A stretch of DNA of 64,000 bases. It comes from Isoetes taiwanensis (Eukaryota; Streptophyta; Lycopodiopsida; Isoetales; Isoetaceae). The first letter of the stretch is position 1; every line of letters starts with the position of its first letter. Below, piece by piece: positions 1 through 12,064 of this stretch. The stretch spans positions 17,073,030-17,137,029 of the forward strand of contig JAJEKV010000024.1 of assembly GCA_021234155.1 (NCBI GenBank), read 5' to 3'. Below the pieces are notes generated by a model, which had not been told where the DNA came from, made no database searches, and saw nothing but the letters and a program-made list of their open reading frames with translations. The position numbers and the translations under genes were made by a program.

Positions 1-1567
1 GAATACCAGATCACCCGCTCGAAGCATTCCATGTGCAAAGGACAACAATGAAAGCATAACGTACGACCCGTAGCTTAAGGCTCTAAAATAGAAGTGGACA
101 AAATTTGAGTTCTATAGATGTTGAGAACCTATAAAGAAAACCCTAAATATGTCGAATGAAAGGTCTAAAATAGAAATGGACAAAATTTGCCAACTGCATC
201 TCACATTAGTTGTTTTATGGTATTTCGAGCCTTTTTTTCTTATATGGTATTCTAGGCCTTTTCTTTGTAAGAAATTACTTGGAATGAACATCGGCTTTTT
301 GCTCATATTGCTACAATTAAAATCTCATATTTTACTTGATTATTTCTTTTCTTTTCAATTGTTTTAATTTTGTCAGACATTATGACTGCATTATACCAAT
401 GATATATCACCCAGATATATAATTCTAAGTCCAAGCTATGTTAGAAAAGCGCACACTTTAGTAGTGGACAAACATTCAATACAAACCATAAATATGGGCC
501 TAGCATAGTGACTCTCCTGTTATTATTTTCAATCCAAGGGATCTTACTATTAAAGCACATTATATAATAAAACATTGTTCTTATTGGAAATTTCCATATC
601 ATGCAACATGTTCAAAATATGGATGTAAAAGCACTCCCAGAATGCAAATTGTACTTATCAAAAGACAAATCACATAATCATTCATCAAATGGTGGGACAC
701 ATGAGGCATAAATAGAATGCTTATGCCACCAAACCTAAAAGACATAAATTTTGCAATGAGTTGTATTTCCTGTGCATTATGTTTTTCAGTAACCATTAGA
801 AACGTACGTCGGAAAACATGATCTGTGTTTCCTGTATAGTTGGGAAGCATGAGTTGCATTCCTGTAAATGGTTTCAAGGTACTTCAAGCTTAGAATGTCT
901 GCATAAGACACACCCACTTACCCATCAGCAGGTTTATTATGCCAAGAAAAAAACTTCAAAAGTTGCAGTATTGTAAGGAAAAGAAGGAATCGTTAAGAAA
1001 AATATGAATGATAGACCTGAGCTTATTCTATAGCTATCAGAGAAATGAACTACTAACATGATCCAAAAGAAATTAGAAGTTTTAAAACTTGTGTAGCACA
1101 GAATGCAACGTTCATCCTTATTGCCCCATTTATTCTAAGAAAAAAACTTCAAAAGTTGCGGTATTGTAAAATAAGCATGGTTTCATATCGTAATTATCCG
1201 TGTCACACTGTCTTAGAGTATGCAAAGACACTACAGCTATAAAGTGAGCTAATGCTTCCAGGTTGTTTGTTAATCTTTATCTCCATTTCTATCTAATTAC
1301 CTATAGATCATCTTCCTGAAATAAAAAACAAATGGAAGAAGTCGATGTCACACTTGCTAGCTAGAATAAAAAACGTGTACCTGTCACTTGCATAGCGACC
1401 TTGCATGTAATGATTCTCTCGCATCTATATAATTCGGATCGTTCAGCCAAGTATCGACTATCTAAATTCACAGCTTCCTTGATGGAAAGAAATCTCTTTA
1501 GAATATTCAAGCATCCTCATGTTCATCCAATTTTGTAGGCGATCGTTAGAGCGGCTGGTCGTTTCGT
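1..1567. other. AT-rich intergenic DNA, no gene seen
   Basis: I see no supported gene. There are small internal repeats: a 25-30 bp block containing GTGGACAAAATTTG or its variant occurs near 85-110 and 164-190, and a block containing AAAAAAACTTCAAAAGTTGC occurs near 946-975 and 1139-1168. The longest open frames are short and look like chance. The last 50 bases may be the 5' UTR of the LINE that follows. Confidence 0.5.
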
Positions 1568-2263
1568 ATGACCAGAAGCAAGAAGGCTGGGTCTCCCTCC
1601 CAGGGTGACCCTAGCGATGCCGATGAGGTATTTCTGCTGTTGAAGGAGATCAGGGCGGAAATGGTCCAACTAAGAAGTTTGGTGCTGGATCTGAGTTCTC
1701 AGAACAGGGAATTGAAAGCGGAGCTCAAAGCTCTCCAACCCAGGACTGAAGAATCATCCGTTAATCTGCAAGAAACCATAAATGATTTGCAAACCCAACT
1801 TGCTGATTTGGTAGCCAATGCCACTAAAACACAAATGGATTTGCACCATGAACGTCTCTCAGCAGAAAGGTTGGAGGAACAAACCAGAGCAACAAATCTG
1901 AAAATCTCTGGTCTGATAGAACGGGATGGTGAAGATGTCAACCAAGTTATTGCACATTTCTTTAAGGAGATCATGCATTTACATGAGCCTCAAGCCATTC
2001 ACTGCAGAAGACTTGGTAAGCCAGCAAACTACAATAGACCAATTCTAGTCAAATTCAGCACAGAGGAAGCTCGAAACAGGGTTTTGCAAAATAGAAGTGC
2101 ACTGAAAGGTCAGAAAATCTGGATAGACATGGACCTAACTCCTGCACAGTTGGAAGTTAGGAAAAGAGAATGGGCAAAAGTAAAAGATGCCAGATCAGAG
2201 GGGTTTGTTGCATATCTGGATAGAAATGGAAAGGCAGTAGTAACCAAAAGGAAGAAAGAATAG
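1568..2263 (+). CDS. LINE ORF1 protein (RNA-binding, L1 ORF1-like)
   Basis: 231 aa, intact. The N-terminus is basic (MTRSKKAG). Residues about 20-115 are heptad-rich and Leu/Glu/Gln-rich, as expected for the trimerising coiled coil of L1 ORF1 proteins. Residues about 120-230 fit the RRM-like plus C-terminal domain pair: LKISGL, then HFFKEIMHL, CRRLGKP and RPILVKFS, then a tail rich in Arg and Lys. In this family the protein coats the element RNA and chaperones its reverse transcription. ORF2 follows after 12 bases. The other ORF1-like gene in this window, at 62665-63528, also begins MTR and has the same C-terminal order but a different coiled-coil part, so it is another family. Confidence 0.85.
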   Translation: MTRSKKAGSPSQGDPSDADEVFLLLKEIRAEMVQLRSLVLDLSSQNRELKAELKALQPRTEESSVNLQETINDLQTQLADLVANATKTQMDLHHERLSAERLEEQTRATNLKISGLIERDGEDVNQVIAHFFKEIMHLHEPQAIHCRRLGKPANYNRPILVKFSTEEARNRVLQNRSALKGQKIWIDMDLTPAQLEVRKREWAKVKDARSEGFVAYLDRNGKAVVTKRKKE

Positions 2264-2275
2264 GAAATTGGGACC

Positions 2276-5200
2276 TTGAGGCTGCTGTCATGGAACATGC
2301 ACGGGCTTTCTCAAGAGAAAATAATGGCAAACATGGATATGCTGAGCACAATTGACGTACTTCTCTTCCTTGAAACATGGGAGCATCAAACGAGACCTCT
2401 TCCAGACATACCAAATTTCATTACAGTTGGTTCTGTATGGAACAGAAAGGAGCATGGTGTGGGACGAGGTTATGGTGGACTGGCAGCATATGCTAGAAAG
2501 GGCATTGCTGATCGCATCAAAGTTATAGCAGAGTATGAATTTAAACAGCACATGTGGCTGCAAATAGAACTGGAAAATCAATTTGTATATGTCGCAGCGT
2601 GCTATTATGCCCCTTTAAACATGGCTGTTTATAATCAAGCAGGGATGGATAGGGACAATCCACTTCACAACCTCAGTAAGGAAGTGCTTACGTACAAAGA
2701 TCAGGGAGCAGTCATAATTGTAGGTGATTTTAATGCTAGAACTAAAGGGATGCAGACTGTTTCTTACATGCAAGAAGGTGACCCGTTCCTATTGGAAGAA
2801 GACGATGGGAGCTTCAAATGCCAATCCACGGATCAGATAAGGAATACCATGGGAGATAAGCTGTTAGACTTTGGTACAGCTTGTGGCCTGAAAATCATGA
2901 ACGGAATAGAGAAATTCAAGCACACAAATACCAGTACTTGCATTACACCGATGGGGAAAAGTATTGTAGACTATTTGCTCATATCACCTGATGATAGCAG
3001 CATACTAAAACGATTGGAATTCCGAGACAAAGTACCAGAATCAGATCATGTAAGCATATGTTTTGATTTGAAGGTAGAACTGCATGAAACAAGAGCACCC
3101 ATCTGTTTCAGACCCAGGCTAAAGTTAGACCACACGAAGCAGAAGGTTTTTCAGAGATGCTTATCTCAGGCATTAGATAGCATCACATGGAGTGGGGAAC
3201 TAGCTGCTGATTCTACCCTGCTCACGGATACCATAAAGAGAGAAGCAGAACATTGTTTTGGATACACCAGACAGAGGAAGGTAGGAGTACCGTGTAACTC
3301 ATGGTGGGATGCCGAATGTTCTGCAGCAAGAGCCAAATTGCCTGCAAGAATTAAGGTGAAGCCAAAATGGTATAAACAGCTCTTAAGAAGCAAGAAGAGG
3401 GCTTATGAATCGAAAAGGCAATCGGATCTTGGATACTGGCTCCACAAGCACCCTAAAACTTTCTGGAATAAACTCAGAGGTCACACTGAACACCAACTGT
3501 TGAATGAAAGAGATCTCCTGCAACTAGTACGGTCCCTGTATCACTGCGAAAATGCACCAAAGATGGATCTTACAGCGGTGCGGGAAGATCTTTTCACAAT
3601 AACAGAGGTAAGCTTTGCCTTGGAGCATATGCAGAATGGGAAGGCTGCGGATCTTGAAGGGATGTGCGCAGAGCTGCTGAAGTGGGGCGATGAAAAACTC
3701 CTCCAGATCCTAACCAATCACATGAATGCTGCTGCCAAGGAAGGTTTGCCAAGGTCCTGGCAATTAAACAAGGTCGTCCCAGTGCACAAATCAGGTACAA
3801 AAACAGATGTTTGCAATTACCGTACAATCATGGTAGGAAGTGTTTATTCTAAATTGCTAGGCTGCCTTCTAGAGCAGAAACTAAGCACATGGGCAGATGC
3901 CACTGGTGCAAGAGCTACATGCCAAGCAGGGTTTCGGAGAATGCACAGTACTTTGGATCACGCCCTTGCTTTGAAGGTGCTCATTGAACAGGCTAAGAAA
4001 CCGAATAAGGCTTTGTTCTTTGCTTTCATTGACTTCTCAAAAGCCTTTGATACTGTTCCAAGAAATGAATTGGGCAATCGGATGAAAGAGATTGGTGTCC
4101 CCATCTCACTTATGGGTGCAGTGTCTCAACTCTACAAAGAAGTTAGAGTTCGGTTAGCAGATAACCCAACAGAGATCCAAAGCACAATAGGAGTTAGGCA
4201 GGGCTGCCCGTTGTCGCCCACGCTCTTTGGATTGTACATAGATGAATTGCAATCATGGCTGGAACAGAAAGGGCTTATAGGGACTCGTCTTGGAGACTAT
4301 GTAATCCAATTGTTACTCTATGCAGATGATGTGGTGCTGCTGGCAGCCACACCTAATGAGCTCCAGGAACATTTAGTAACACTGAGCGAGTTTTGCGTGG
4401 AGAAGAAAATGAAAGTTAATCTATCTAGATCCAAGATCATGATCTGCAGAACAGTAAACAGACCGCTTTTCACCTACAATGGAGAAGTTTTAGAAACTGT
4501 AAGTCATTATAAGTATCTTGGTCTTGAGTTCAGTGCGAAATACAAATGGAAAGAGTGTATTAGGAAACGTGCAGCTGGAGGGAAAACGGCTTTGTACGGC
4601 ATGCTCAGACGCTGCCGCAAAGCATCGTTACAAGACTGGGGTTTGAAGAGAATGCTTTTCAAAACATTGGTCCAAACGGTATTACTGTACGGTGCCCCAA
4701 TCTGGGGGCCTACTTTGTCTAAAGGCTTATGGAAACAGATCGAGAATGTTCAGAAGATATTTTTACAAGAGGAGATGGGCATCAAATAGCAAATACCCTA
4801 TCCTATTATGCTAGCAGAAGCAGGTTTATTACCTCTGGAAGCGGAGGCATTGATCCAGACTATAACTTTTGTCAACAGGGTACGCAGGATGGATGATGAT
4901 CGGATCCCGAAGAAAGCCATGGAAGCCTCCACAAGTATGGGCTGGTATAAAGATGGCGGAAAGTTGGGGGCTGAACAGCACAAGCTGGCCAGACTCAGAA
5001 ATAGGGGTGCGAGACATGGTGCAGTCACTAGTATTGCAACGGATTTGGGCTGATCCTGGCACAAAAATGGCTTACTGTATGAAGGAGGTGAATATGATGC
5101 TTGTGTATTCTGATCAATCATATCTTCATGCAGATATCTCGCGACACTTGAAGCAAACCATTGCAAGATACCGCACGGGCTCACATAAGCTTCAAATAGA

Positions 5201-5453
5201 GATGGGTAGATGGTCTGGCATTCCAAGGGAAGAACGTATTTGCTCGTTGTGCACAAACGAGGATATTGAAGACGAAGAGCATGTGTTCTTAACATGCATA
5301 GCATACGCAGAACTCAGGGACAAATTTGATATTAATTTTTGTAATTTCCATACTCTCTTAGATTTGGATCCACAAAAGCTAGGTTGTTATCTCAAGACAG
5401 TGGAGTCACATAGACTATTTTTAATTCATCTACAATCAAACAGAAATATGTAA
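2276..5453 (+). pseudogene. LINE ORF2 endonuclease/reverse transcriptase, broken
   Basis: The first 837 codons are open (2276-4789). They hold an AP-type endonuclease (LLSWNMHG at the start, VGDFNAR near residue 150, SDHVS near 256) and a reverse transcriptase (FIDFSKAFDTV, GVRQGCPLSPTLF, YADDVVLL near residue 682). A TAG at 4787-4789 interrupts the frame, which resumes at once and runs to 5053. A shift between about 4960 and 5050 moves the rest to another frame, ending at 5453. That tail carries a CCHC-like cluster (ICSLC, then HVFLTC, 5240-5300). The first codon is TTG; the first in-frame ATG lies within NMHG. So either the original ATG was lost or translation is coupled to ORF1. A full protein would be about 1,060 aa, normal for the family. 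Confidence 0.88.
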
Positions 5454-5497
5454 TTTGTTGCTCTATGACCTCAAGGTCCTAAAGGGCATGATCAATA

Positions 5498-5498
<1 letters not shown>

Positions 5499-5543
<45 letters not shown>
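5499..5543 (+). repeat. (TTA)n microsatellite, LINE tail
   Basis: About 15 TTA units directly follow the LINE 3' UTR. Position and orientation make this the 3' tail of the element rather than an independent microsatellite. Confidence 0.85.
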
Positions 5544-5546
<3 letters not shown>

Positions 5547-6273
5547 TTCTTCATGAAAGATAAGTCCTATCAAATATATAATCTGCACAAAAAGAGTAAA
5601 TGTTTTGCCAAAGCATATCTATGTTGTATTTTATTTCTGTCATATATTTCAACTTATGTTTCTGCAGTATGGACACTTAACTTTTGTCTGCAAACAAACT
5701 GAAATAGTTTATCAGAATCAGGCTTTTTACCTTCACCAATGTCCATATTTTTAAATATGCAACGCCCATATAAACAATCAGTAAAGTAATGCAAGTTTGT
5801 CATCTCCAACTGCAAATCCGGCAGGTTCAGTTTCAACTGGAAATCGCCAATGAGTCATCAGACACAAATGAAGCAAACAAAAATTCTTGAGTAGCAGTTG
5901 AGCTGTTACAGACTAACCTGTGCATAATATGAGGCAGGTAAAAATTTAGGAATGTCTAAATCTCACTATTAAAACGTCATGTAGCAGTGGCCACTTGCTC
6001 AGCAAAAATGATTCCTGTAAAATAAAGAGCTCTTTTAAAGAACAATTGTGAGCGCATGAAACTGGGACAACGTGTACAACGGAAGGATGTACAAAAAAGG
6101 CTGTCTATAGCTCTGCAACGCTTACCAGTAGACCTATTCCGGTTATGTGTGATGACATCAGAAAGAAACATCTCTTTGCAGTTCTTTGGCCAGTTGATCA
6201 TCAGAACGTGATCTTTTTTAGATCTCGAATTCATTCTGGAAAAAAAAAGGGAGATGAAGGAAGGTAAAAGAAG
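5544..6273. other. Intergenic, nothing recognised
   Basis: AT-rich sequence with only short open frames. I see no repeat structure, RNA gene or coding similarity. Confidence 0.5.
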
Positions 6274-6702
6274 GGAAAATTACCAAAATACCATTAAAGT
6301 TTCCCAAAATTACCAAAATGCCACTAAACCCAATGGTATTTTGAGAAAATTGGCAATAACGTTTTTCCAATGATCTGAACGCAAATGTGCCTTTCAGAAG
6401 AATTGTAGATTAAGCTGAGATCTTTTCAACAAGCATAAGATCATTCAATTCTAAGACCACAATCTCAAGTTATGAGACTTTTCATTTCTCAAATTCTGAA
6501 GAACTCAAGAGCTTATAACTTGAAATTTTCAATTCCAATCAAGACGATCTTATGCTTGTTGGAAAGATCTCAGCTTAATCTACAATTCATCTGAAAGGCA
6601 CATTTATGGGAAAAACGTTCTTGCCAATTTTCCCAAAATACCACTGGGTTTAGTGGCATTTTGGTAATTTTGGCAAGCTTTAATGGTATTTTAGTAATTT
6701 TC
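6274..6702. mobile_element. Fold-back (hairpin) MITE-like element
   Basis: The segment begins GGAAAATTACCAAAATACC and ends with the reverse complement of a close variant. The pairing continues inward for most of each half, for example GTAGATTAAGCTGAGATC on the left with GATCTCAGCTTAATCTAC on the right, and CAAGCATAAGATC with GATCTTATGCTTG. Arms of roughly 170-190 bases flank a short AT-rich centre. There is no coding capacity. This is the architecture of fold-back or MITE elements, and an RNA copy would form a long hairpin. Target duplication was not resolved. Arm divergence suggests moderate age. Confidence 0.8.
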
Positions 6703-6861
6703 CATTGTAATTTTCCATTTTAGTAAGCTGGCCCGGTGCTAATCTGCCATTGCCAAAATGTCAATCCTCTCTTCTGCTCGTTGACTCTTCTTCTCTGTTC
6801 GTTGCAGGAAAAAGAGGGAAAAAATATGGTTTTCAAAGGAGCATCGCCATTTATAACCCAG

Positions 6862-7069
6862 TTCCGGAATCACTCGCTGTCTACGAATTTAAAGAAGCTT
6901 CCAGAACTTGCAAGAGAGCTTCTAGATAGAACGAACGGAAGCTTCTCGATGCTTCCTACAAATTCCAGAACGGACGGACGAACGGAAGCTTTCGCCATCC
7001 GAGGGTCAGAGACATGCCACGTGGCACTTTCTTGGCCGACAGAGAGGCTATTTTTTTTTATTATATAGG
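6862..7069 (+). promoter_or_regulatory. Cluster of heat-shock elements with downstream TATA-like box
   Basis: Pairs of inverted GAA/TTC units, the binding units of heat-shock factors, are dense here: TTCCGGAA (6862-6869), GAAGCTTCCAGAA (6894-6906, three units), GAAGCTTC (6938-6945) and TTCCAGAA (6963-6970), with a further GAAGCTTT near 6985. TTATATAG follows at about 7062-7069. No convincing plus-strand gene starts downstream, where a (TTA)n tract begins. It may be an orphan promoter, part of a mobile element, or chance enrichment. Confidence 0.4.
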
Positions 7070-7072
7070 AGG

Positions 7073-7074
<2 letters not shown>

Positions 7075-7120
<46 letters not shown>
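7075..7120. repeat. (TTA)n microsatellite
   Basis: About 15 perfect TTA units. It resembles the LINE tail at 5499-5543 but no LINE 3' UTR is recognisable before it, so it may be an independent microsatellite. Confidence 0.8.
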
Positions 7121-7122
<2 letters not shown>

Positions 7123-7851
7123 ATGTGACAAGTCTGATATCAGAGGGTCAAGATTTTGAATGCATTTGAGACCTCTATGTTTGTGTTGATCAATGTGCTT
7201 GGAGTTCTTTTCTAATGCAATATGACAGTCTGTTGTGAGAAGATAGTGGCGCACATGTTCAACTTTGTCGCCATTCCTCATGTATTGCTCCTTCAAATTC
7301 AAGTATTTTTCATGTAATGTATAAATCCTAAGTATCTACACTGTTGACTGTTTGACCCCATCTTTTTTGGGGTTGAAAGTAGAGCATCTCCTTTGGCATA
7401 TTCCATGAATGAAGGGCTAGGATTAGGACGAGGTAGTATGGATCCACCAGTTTCTTTAGATTCTTGAAACCCAAAAAGTGGTAGGTAGTTAGAAAATGGT
7501 GTTTTCAACTAATAGACATGGCAGGCACTGTGGTAGACGTGGCAGACAACAGAAGCACCTTGTTATTCGTTATCCTGAAGAAAATAACAAGCAGGAGCAT
7601 ACCAATATGCAGCAAAATATTGTTTGATCTAACTTACCATTCCACAAACACAAGTTTGAATACTTTTATAACTCTAGACTAGAAATTCCAACTTGGAAAA
7701 AGCAAATTACTTTGTTTAAGAAACATGGTCAAAATCATATGGCGCTAATTGCGCAGCAGGTATCATATGCTCAAAATTAAGTACATTTCATTCTAAGAAC
7801 CTTCAGCTAACTCTGGATAGCAAATACCACAACCGCAAACACCAAATGACT
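7121..7851. other. RPL11 3' flank and probable 3' UTR
   Basis: This lies downstream of the minus-strand RPL11 stop codon. The part nearest the gene is probably its 3' UTR. No other coding signal is evident. Confidence 0.4.
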
Positions 7852-8860
<1,009 letters not shown>

Positions 8861-8940
8861 CGCTGAATCTCCTCCGGCGTCCGCGAGGGCACAACCTAGG
8901 GTTAGTTTTTGGAATAGGGTTAGGTTTTTGGAAGAGGTAA

Positions 8941-9011
8941 TTTCTGGCGGCCGCCAGGAGAGCGGGCGGGCCGCGAGCGGCGCCGCCCGCGAGCCTGGCG
9001 GCCGCCAGAAA
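8941..9011. repeat. GC-rich hairpin upstream of RPL11
   Basis: TTTCTGGCGGCCGCCAGG (8941-8958) and its exact reverse complement (8994-9011) flank a GC-rich loop that can itself pair (GCGGGCGG with CCGCCCGC). Each arm contains the self-palindrome CTGGCGGCCGCCAG. It lies 80-150 bases upstream of the RPL11 ATG, so in its promoter or 5' leader. Confidence 0.85.
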
Positions 9012-9052
9012 ATTTCTCCCGAAATTTTCAATCCCTTAAAATTCCTTGACGA

Positions 9053-9468
9053 AATTTTGATCAGCTTCAGATTTAGCCCGTTCGTGAGCAGATCTTCATA
9101 TCTATAGCAGTTTCTAGCCTTCAATTTTGTTTCTTGAGTTTCGTCACTGATTTTCCCTTTCGATTCAGGCCTTGTCTATGCAGCCAGATGCACAAAACAA
9201 GCCTGGCTATGGCCTCCAGTTCTCTGTATGCCCTTGTCTATGCCTGTTCTTATGAATGGTGGCTTGCCATGTGCTGGCCCTCCGGAAAAATAGACATAAA
9301 AGCATCGATTCGACCACGTCTAACGGGTTCTGGCTGATGCATTTTTTAGGGCCTCTGCAGTGAGGAGGCGGCGCCGCCCAAAAACCCCGACACTACGTCG
9401 ACAGGAAATTTCGTTGTTTAAAAACCTGTTGAAACAGGGCGAAATCTGAAGGTGATCAAAATTTCGTT
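9053..9468. repeat. Inverted repeat pair, about 30-bp arms
   Basis: The sequence from CGAAATTTTGATCA through TTCAGATTT to GCCC (from 9053) recurs inverted just before 9468, with two mismatches. Between the arms are GC-rich palindromic bases (GGCGGCGCCGCC near 9370). It could be the remnant of a small inverted-repeat transposon; the ends are not defined. Confidence 0.5.
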
Positions 9469-10848
9469 TTGTATAAATATTATACAATGATTCTTCAGCA
9501 TATTCGTGTCACCGGGGCACTTATCGTGGCCGTCGATTTTGCAAGGTGTTCGATTGAGTTGAGAAGCTTTCGTTCGAAGCAACCAAGGATTCATGAGCGC
9601 ATGTTGCTTGAAAGGCAAGCAAGTGGAACAGCCACTCATTGTTTTTGCGGTCGGATTGAAGGTTTGCGACCACGCGACCCTAATCTCCGCCGCTCATAAG
9701 CTCGACTCCGTCATGTATTACTCACCGAAACAATGTTTTCTTCGCAGACACTGCGCCTATGATTTGAGATGCTTGATACTGAAGCAAACGGTTCCTGTAG
9801 ATTTCTTCGGCGAACATTCGTCAAGGTTTGCATCTTTGGATCAGAACACAGGGCGCATAGGTGCATAAGATGTTTGGGGCGAGTACTTTGTGAGCAATAC
9901 AAGTAAGTGCGCCTACAGAATCCGATCTATGGAGGCGTTGCAACAATCTTTGCATTTCAGGAGCAGGTTTGGCTTTTGCCTTTTAAGTCCAAGAAGGCCC
10001 ACGAATGCAATCTCTTTCTGCCAAAACTAAATCTATATGGCTAGATTGTTGCTATTAGATTCTAATACTGGGTTCTTGATCAACTTACGGGTTGCAAGCT
10101 TGCAAAGCGGACATATCTGAGAGAACCGTTGTGGATGTGATTGAGGAATATACGGGTAGGCTTAAAAGGCGGTTTAAAAAGGTGCGTTTTTGTTAAGCTT
10201 GTTACAATGCACGTAAGCTTTCTTCAAATTCAATGTTATAACTTTGTGGTTTTATTTTCTTGCACGAATTGCTTATGAGAAACTTCTAATGACCGGGCTT
10301 GCAAGGGAGAGCCATTGGAGATGTTCAAGCCGAGTCCGACGCGTCTGCAGAGTCACGAGTTTTAACAAAATAAACATAGATTTATTTAGATAGTTAGCCT
10401 ATTTCAATAGTTAGCTAATTGTTACGCCTTTGAAACTTCTAATAAAGGGAATCTAACCCAAAAATTTATGTTCAAGACTATATTTGAAATGAAGAAGATG
10501 GAGTTCGGTTCTTTGCAAAGGTTGGGATCTATAAGCGTGCTAAAGTAGTCATTGAAAAATCGGGGATGCGTTTGAGAGAGCTTAGCTTCGACCTCGAATT
10601 CAAAACATGCGAGAAAGAGCTAAATCATTTTAACAAACAATTTGCTTGATTTAAATGCCTCCTCTAAGAGTCATGTTGAAGATGTTTTACATAATGCAAA
10701 GTTCTCTATCGGGTATGTCGACAAAGTTCAAAGTTTTATGGTCGTGAATGTTCCAACATCATCCCTTAATGTCCACCATACCACAGTCCCCTCATTACGG
10801 CATTAACCATCCGCCTTATAGTGAATATGGTCAAGGTTACTGCGACAA
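9469..10848. other. Decayed sequence, possibly upstream exons of the poly(A) polymerase pseudogene
   Basis: Short open frames occur (for example 9593-9868, 91 codons), but none matches a family I recognise and they are broken by stops and shifts. They lie directly upstream of the TRF4-like pseudogene and may be its degenerate 5' part. Confidence 0.3.
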
Positions 10849-12064
10849 ATGAAGTTGTCAATGAAGGACAAATATTCCCTCTACCATGGGTTCTTCTTTG
10901 AAGGAGAAACTGGACTATTTAACCCTATCTGGCCAGGGAAGTTGGGGAGAGACATTATTAGTTCATGCTTTTCTTTCTTCCGGATCTGCAAGCTTATCAT
11001 TACCTTCCCGGCATTGTCGGAAAATTTTGAAGCACTTCATTACGAAATCTTGGAGCTTGCAAAGACAAAGACGCGTCAAAAAGTCATGCGAACTTCGGTC
11101 AAAGGCGGTGTCAATTGTATCACAAAAGCGATAAAAGCAACTTTGGCTTATTCTTGGCGTAGAGGTAAGTCGACAAGTCAATGATTGAAGCGATGATTGT
11201 ATTTTGTTTTACTCGACTTGTGCATTTAAGTTCATAATCAATGCCATCCGATTGTTTTCTTTCCTTTTATCTTGTAATCGCTTTTAATTGTCGACCTAGA
11301 ACCTTTTCAAGGCTAATAGGCTCTTAATTGAGGATTTCCTAATAATTTGTTACATCAAGGTTTGATGGCTTCACATGGGCGGTATGTGATTACATACTAT
11401 GTATTAAGAATATCTAGGTTTCTCTTTCGTGTTTTTGGTTCTTTTGCTCTTGGCTTGTGTCTCCCACATAGTGAAGTAGATGTTGTGGTAGTGGATGCAC
11501 CATCTTCCTCGGGGATACAAATGGTTTCCCCAATTAGCATGCTTGCGGCTTCCTTCAAAGGCTATGAGTGGTGTGAATATATATCTTCAATAGAAACGGC
11601 ATTCATGCCTCGTTATCAAGCTTCTGATCACCGGACCACGATTGCCGGCGGTTGAGGCTTTATCCGCTTTGCCGCCGTCTGCGTTTGCTATTGATGTTAC
11701 ATTAGGATCCAAATCGGGCTTTCTACCGATTCACGCAAGTCATCGAATAAAGATCTTGATTCCACAAGACGCCTGCATTACAATGGTGTTGTCGCGAGGG
11801 AATATGTCATTGGGAAGCTTCCCCAACTTCCAGCGTTGGCACCTTTGGTGGGTAGTTGTTATGTAAATGGCTTCTATTGTTACGCAAGAAGCTAAATGTG
11901 TTTTTATTGCTTATCTAAAACAGGTTCTATTGATGAAGGCATATCTGCATCATCGGGGGCTCAATGATGTCTATTGCGGAGGGCTTGGTTCTTATTCACT
12001 AACTTTGATGTTTGGTGTTCTATTTAGAGGTCCCTCCCTCCCTCCCTCCCTCCCTCCATCTTGA
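10849..12064 (+). pseudogene. TRF4-like non-canonical poly(A) polymerase, decayed
   Basis: Pieces appear in the order expected for a DNA polymerase beta-type nucleotidyltransferase. First EALHYEILELAKTK (11023-11064), the helix before the catalytic fold. Then FGSFALGLCLPHSEVDVVVV (about 11423-11490), the GS-x-LP-x-S-[DE]-[IV]-D signature; the first acidic residue is Glu where Asp is usual. Then VIKLLITG and AIDVTLGSKSG (about 11605-11720), then VVAREYVIGKLPQLPALAPL (about 11790-11850), then MKAYLHHRGLNDVYCGGLG (11932-11990), the PAP-associated domain. Two introns are still visible: GTAAGT at about 11165, and one ending AAAACAG at 11921. One-base shifts near 11607 and between 11720 and 11790 break the frame. 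Retained introns mean it is not a retrocopy. TRF4 enzymes tag nuclear RNAs for exosome decay. Confidence 0.7.
12033..12058. repeat. (TCCC)n simple repeat
   Basis: Six consecutive TCCC units directly follow the conserved PAP-associated segment of the pseudogene. Confidence 0.8.

Larger units (their letters stand above)
1568..5543 (+). mobile_element. Nearly full-length L1-type LINE with (TTA)n tail
   Basis: The element has the order ORF1 (1568-2263), a 12-bp gap, ORF2 (2276-5453, broken) and a (TTA)n tail at about 5499-5543. This two-ORF order with an AP endonuclease plus reverse transcriptase in ORF2 defines the L1-like non-LTR retrotransposons. The simple trinucleotide tail replaces the more usual poly(A). 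The 5' end is not defined, and I found no convincing target-site duplication between the sequence before about 1540 and that after 5543. Damage is light (one nonsense codon and one frameshift), so the insertion is fairly recent or the parent family is still active. Confidence 0.9.

Noticed and set aside
599-877. 92-codon minus-strand open frame
   Set aside because: No family resemblance, no splice context, in AT-rich DNA; length is within chance.
7048-7302. Minus-strand ORF with a poly-Ile tract
   Set aside because: The Ile run is the (TTA)n microsatellite; no other coding evidence.
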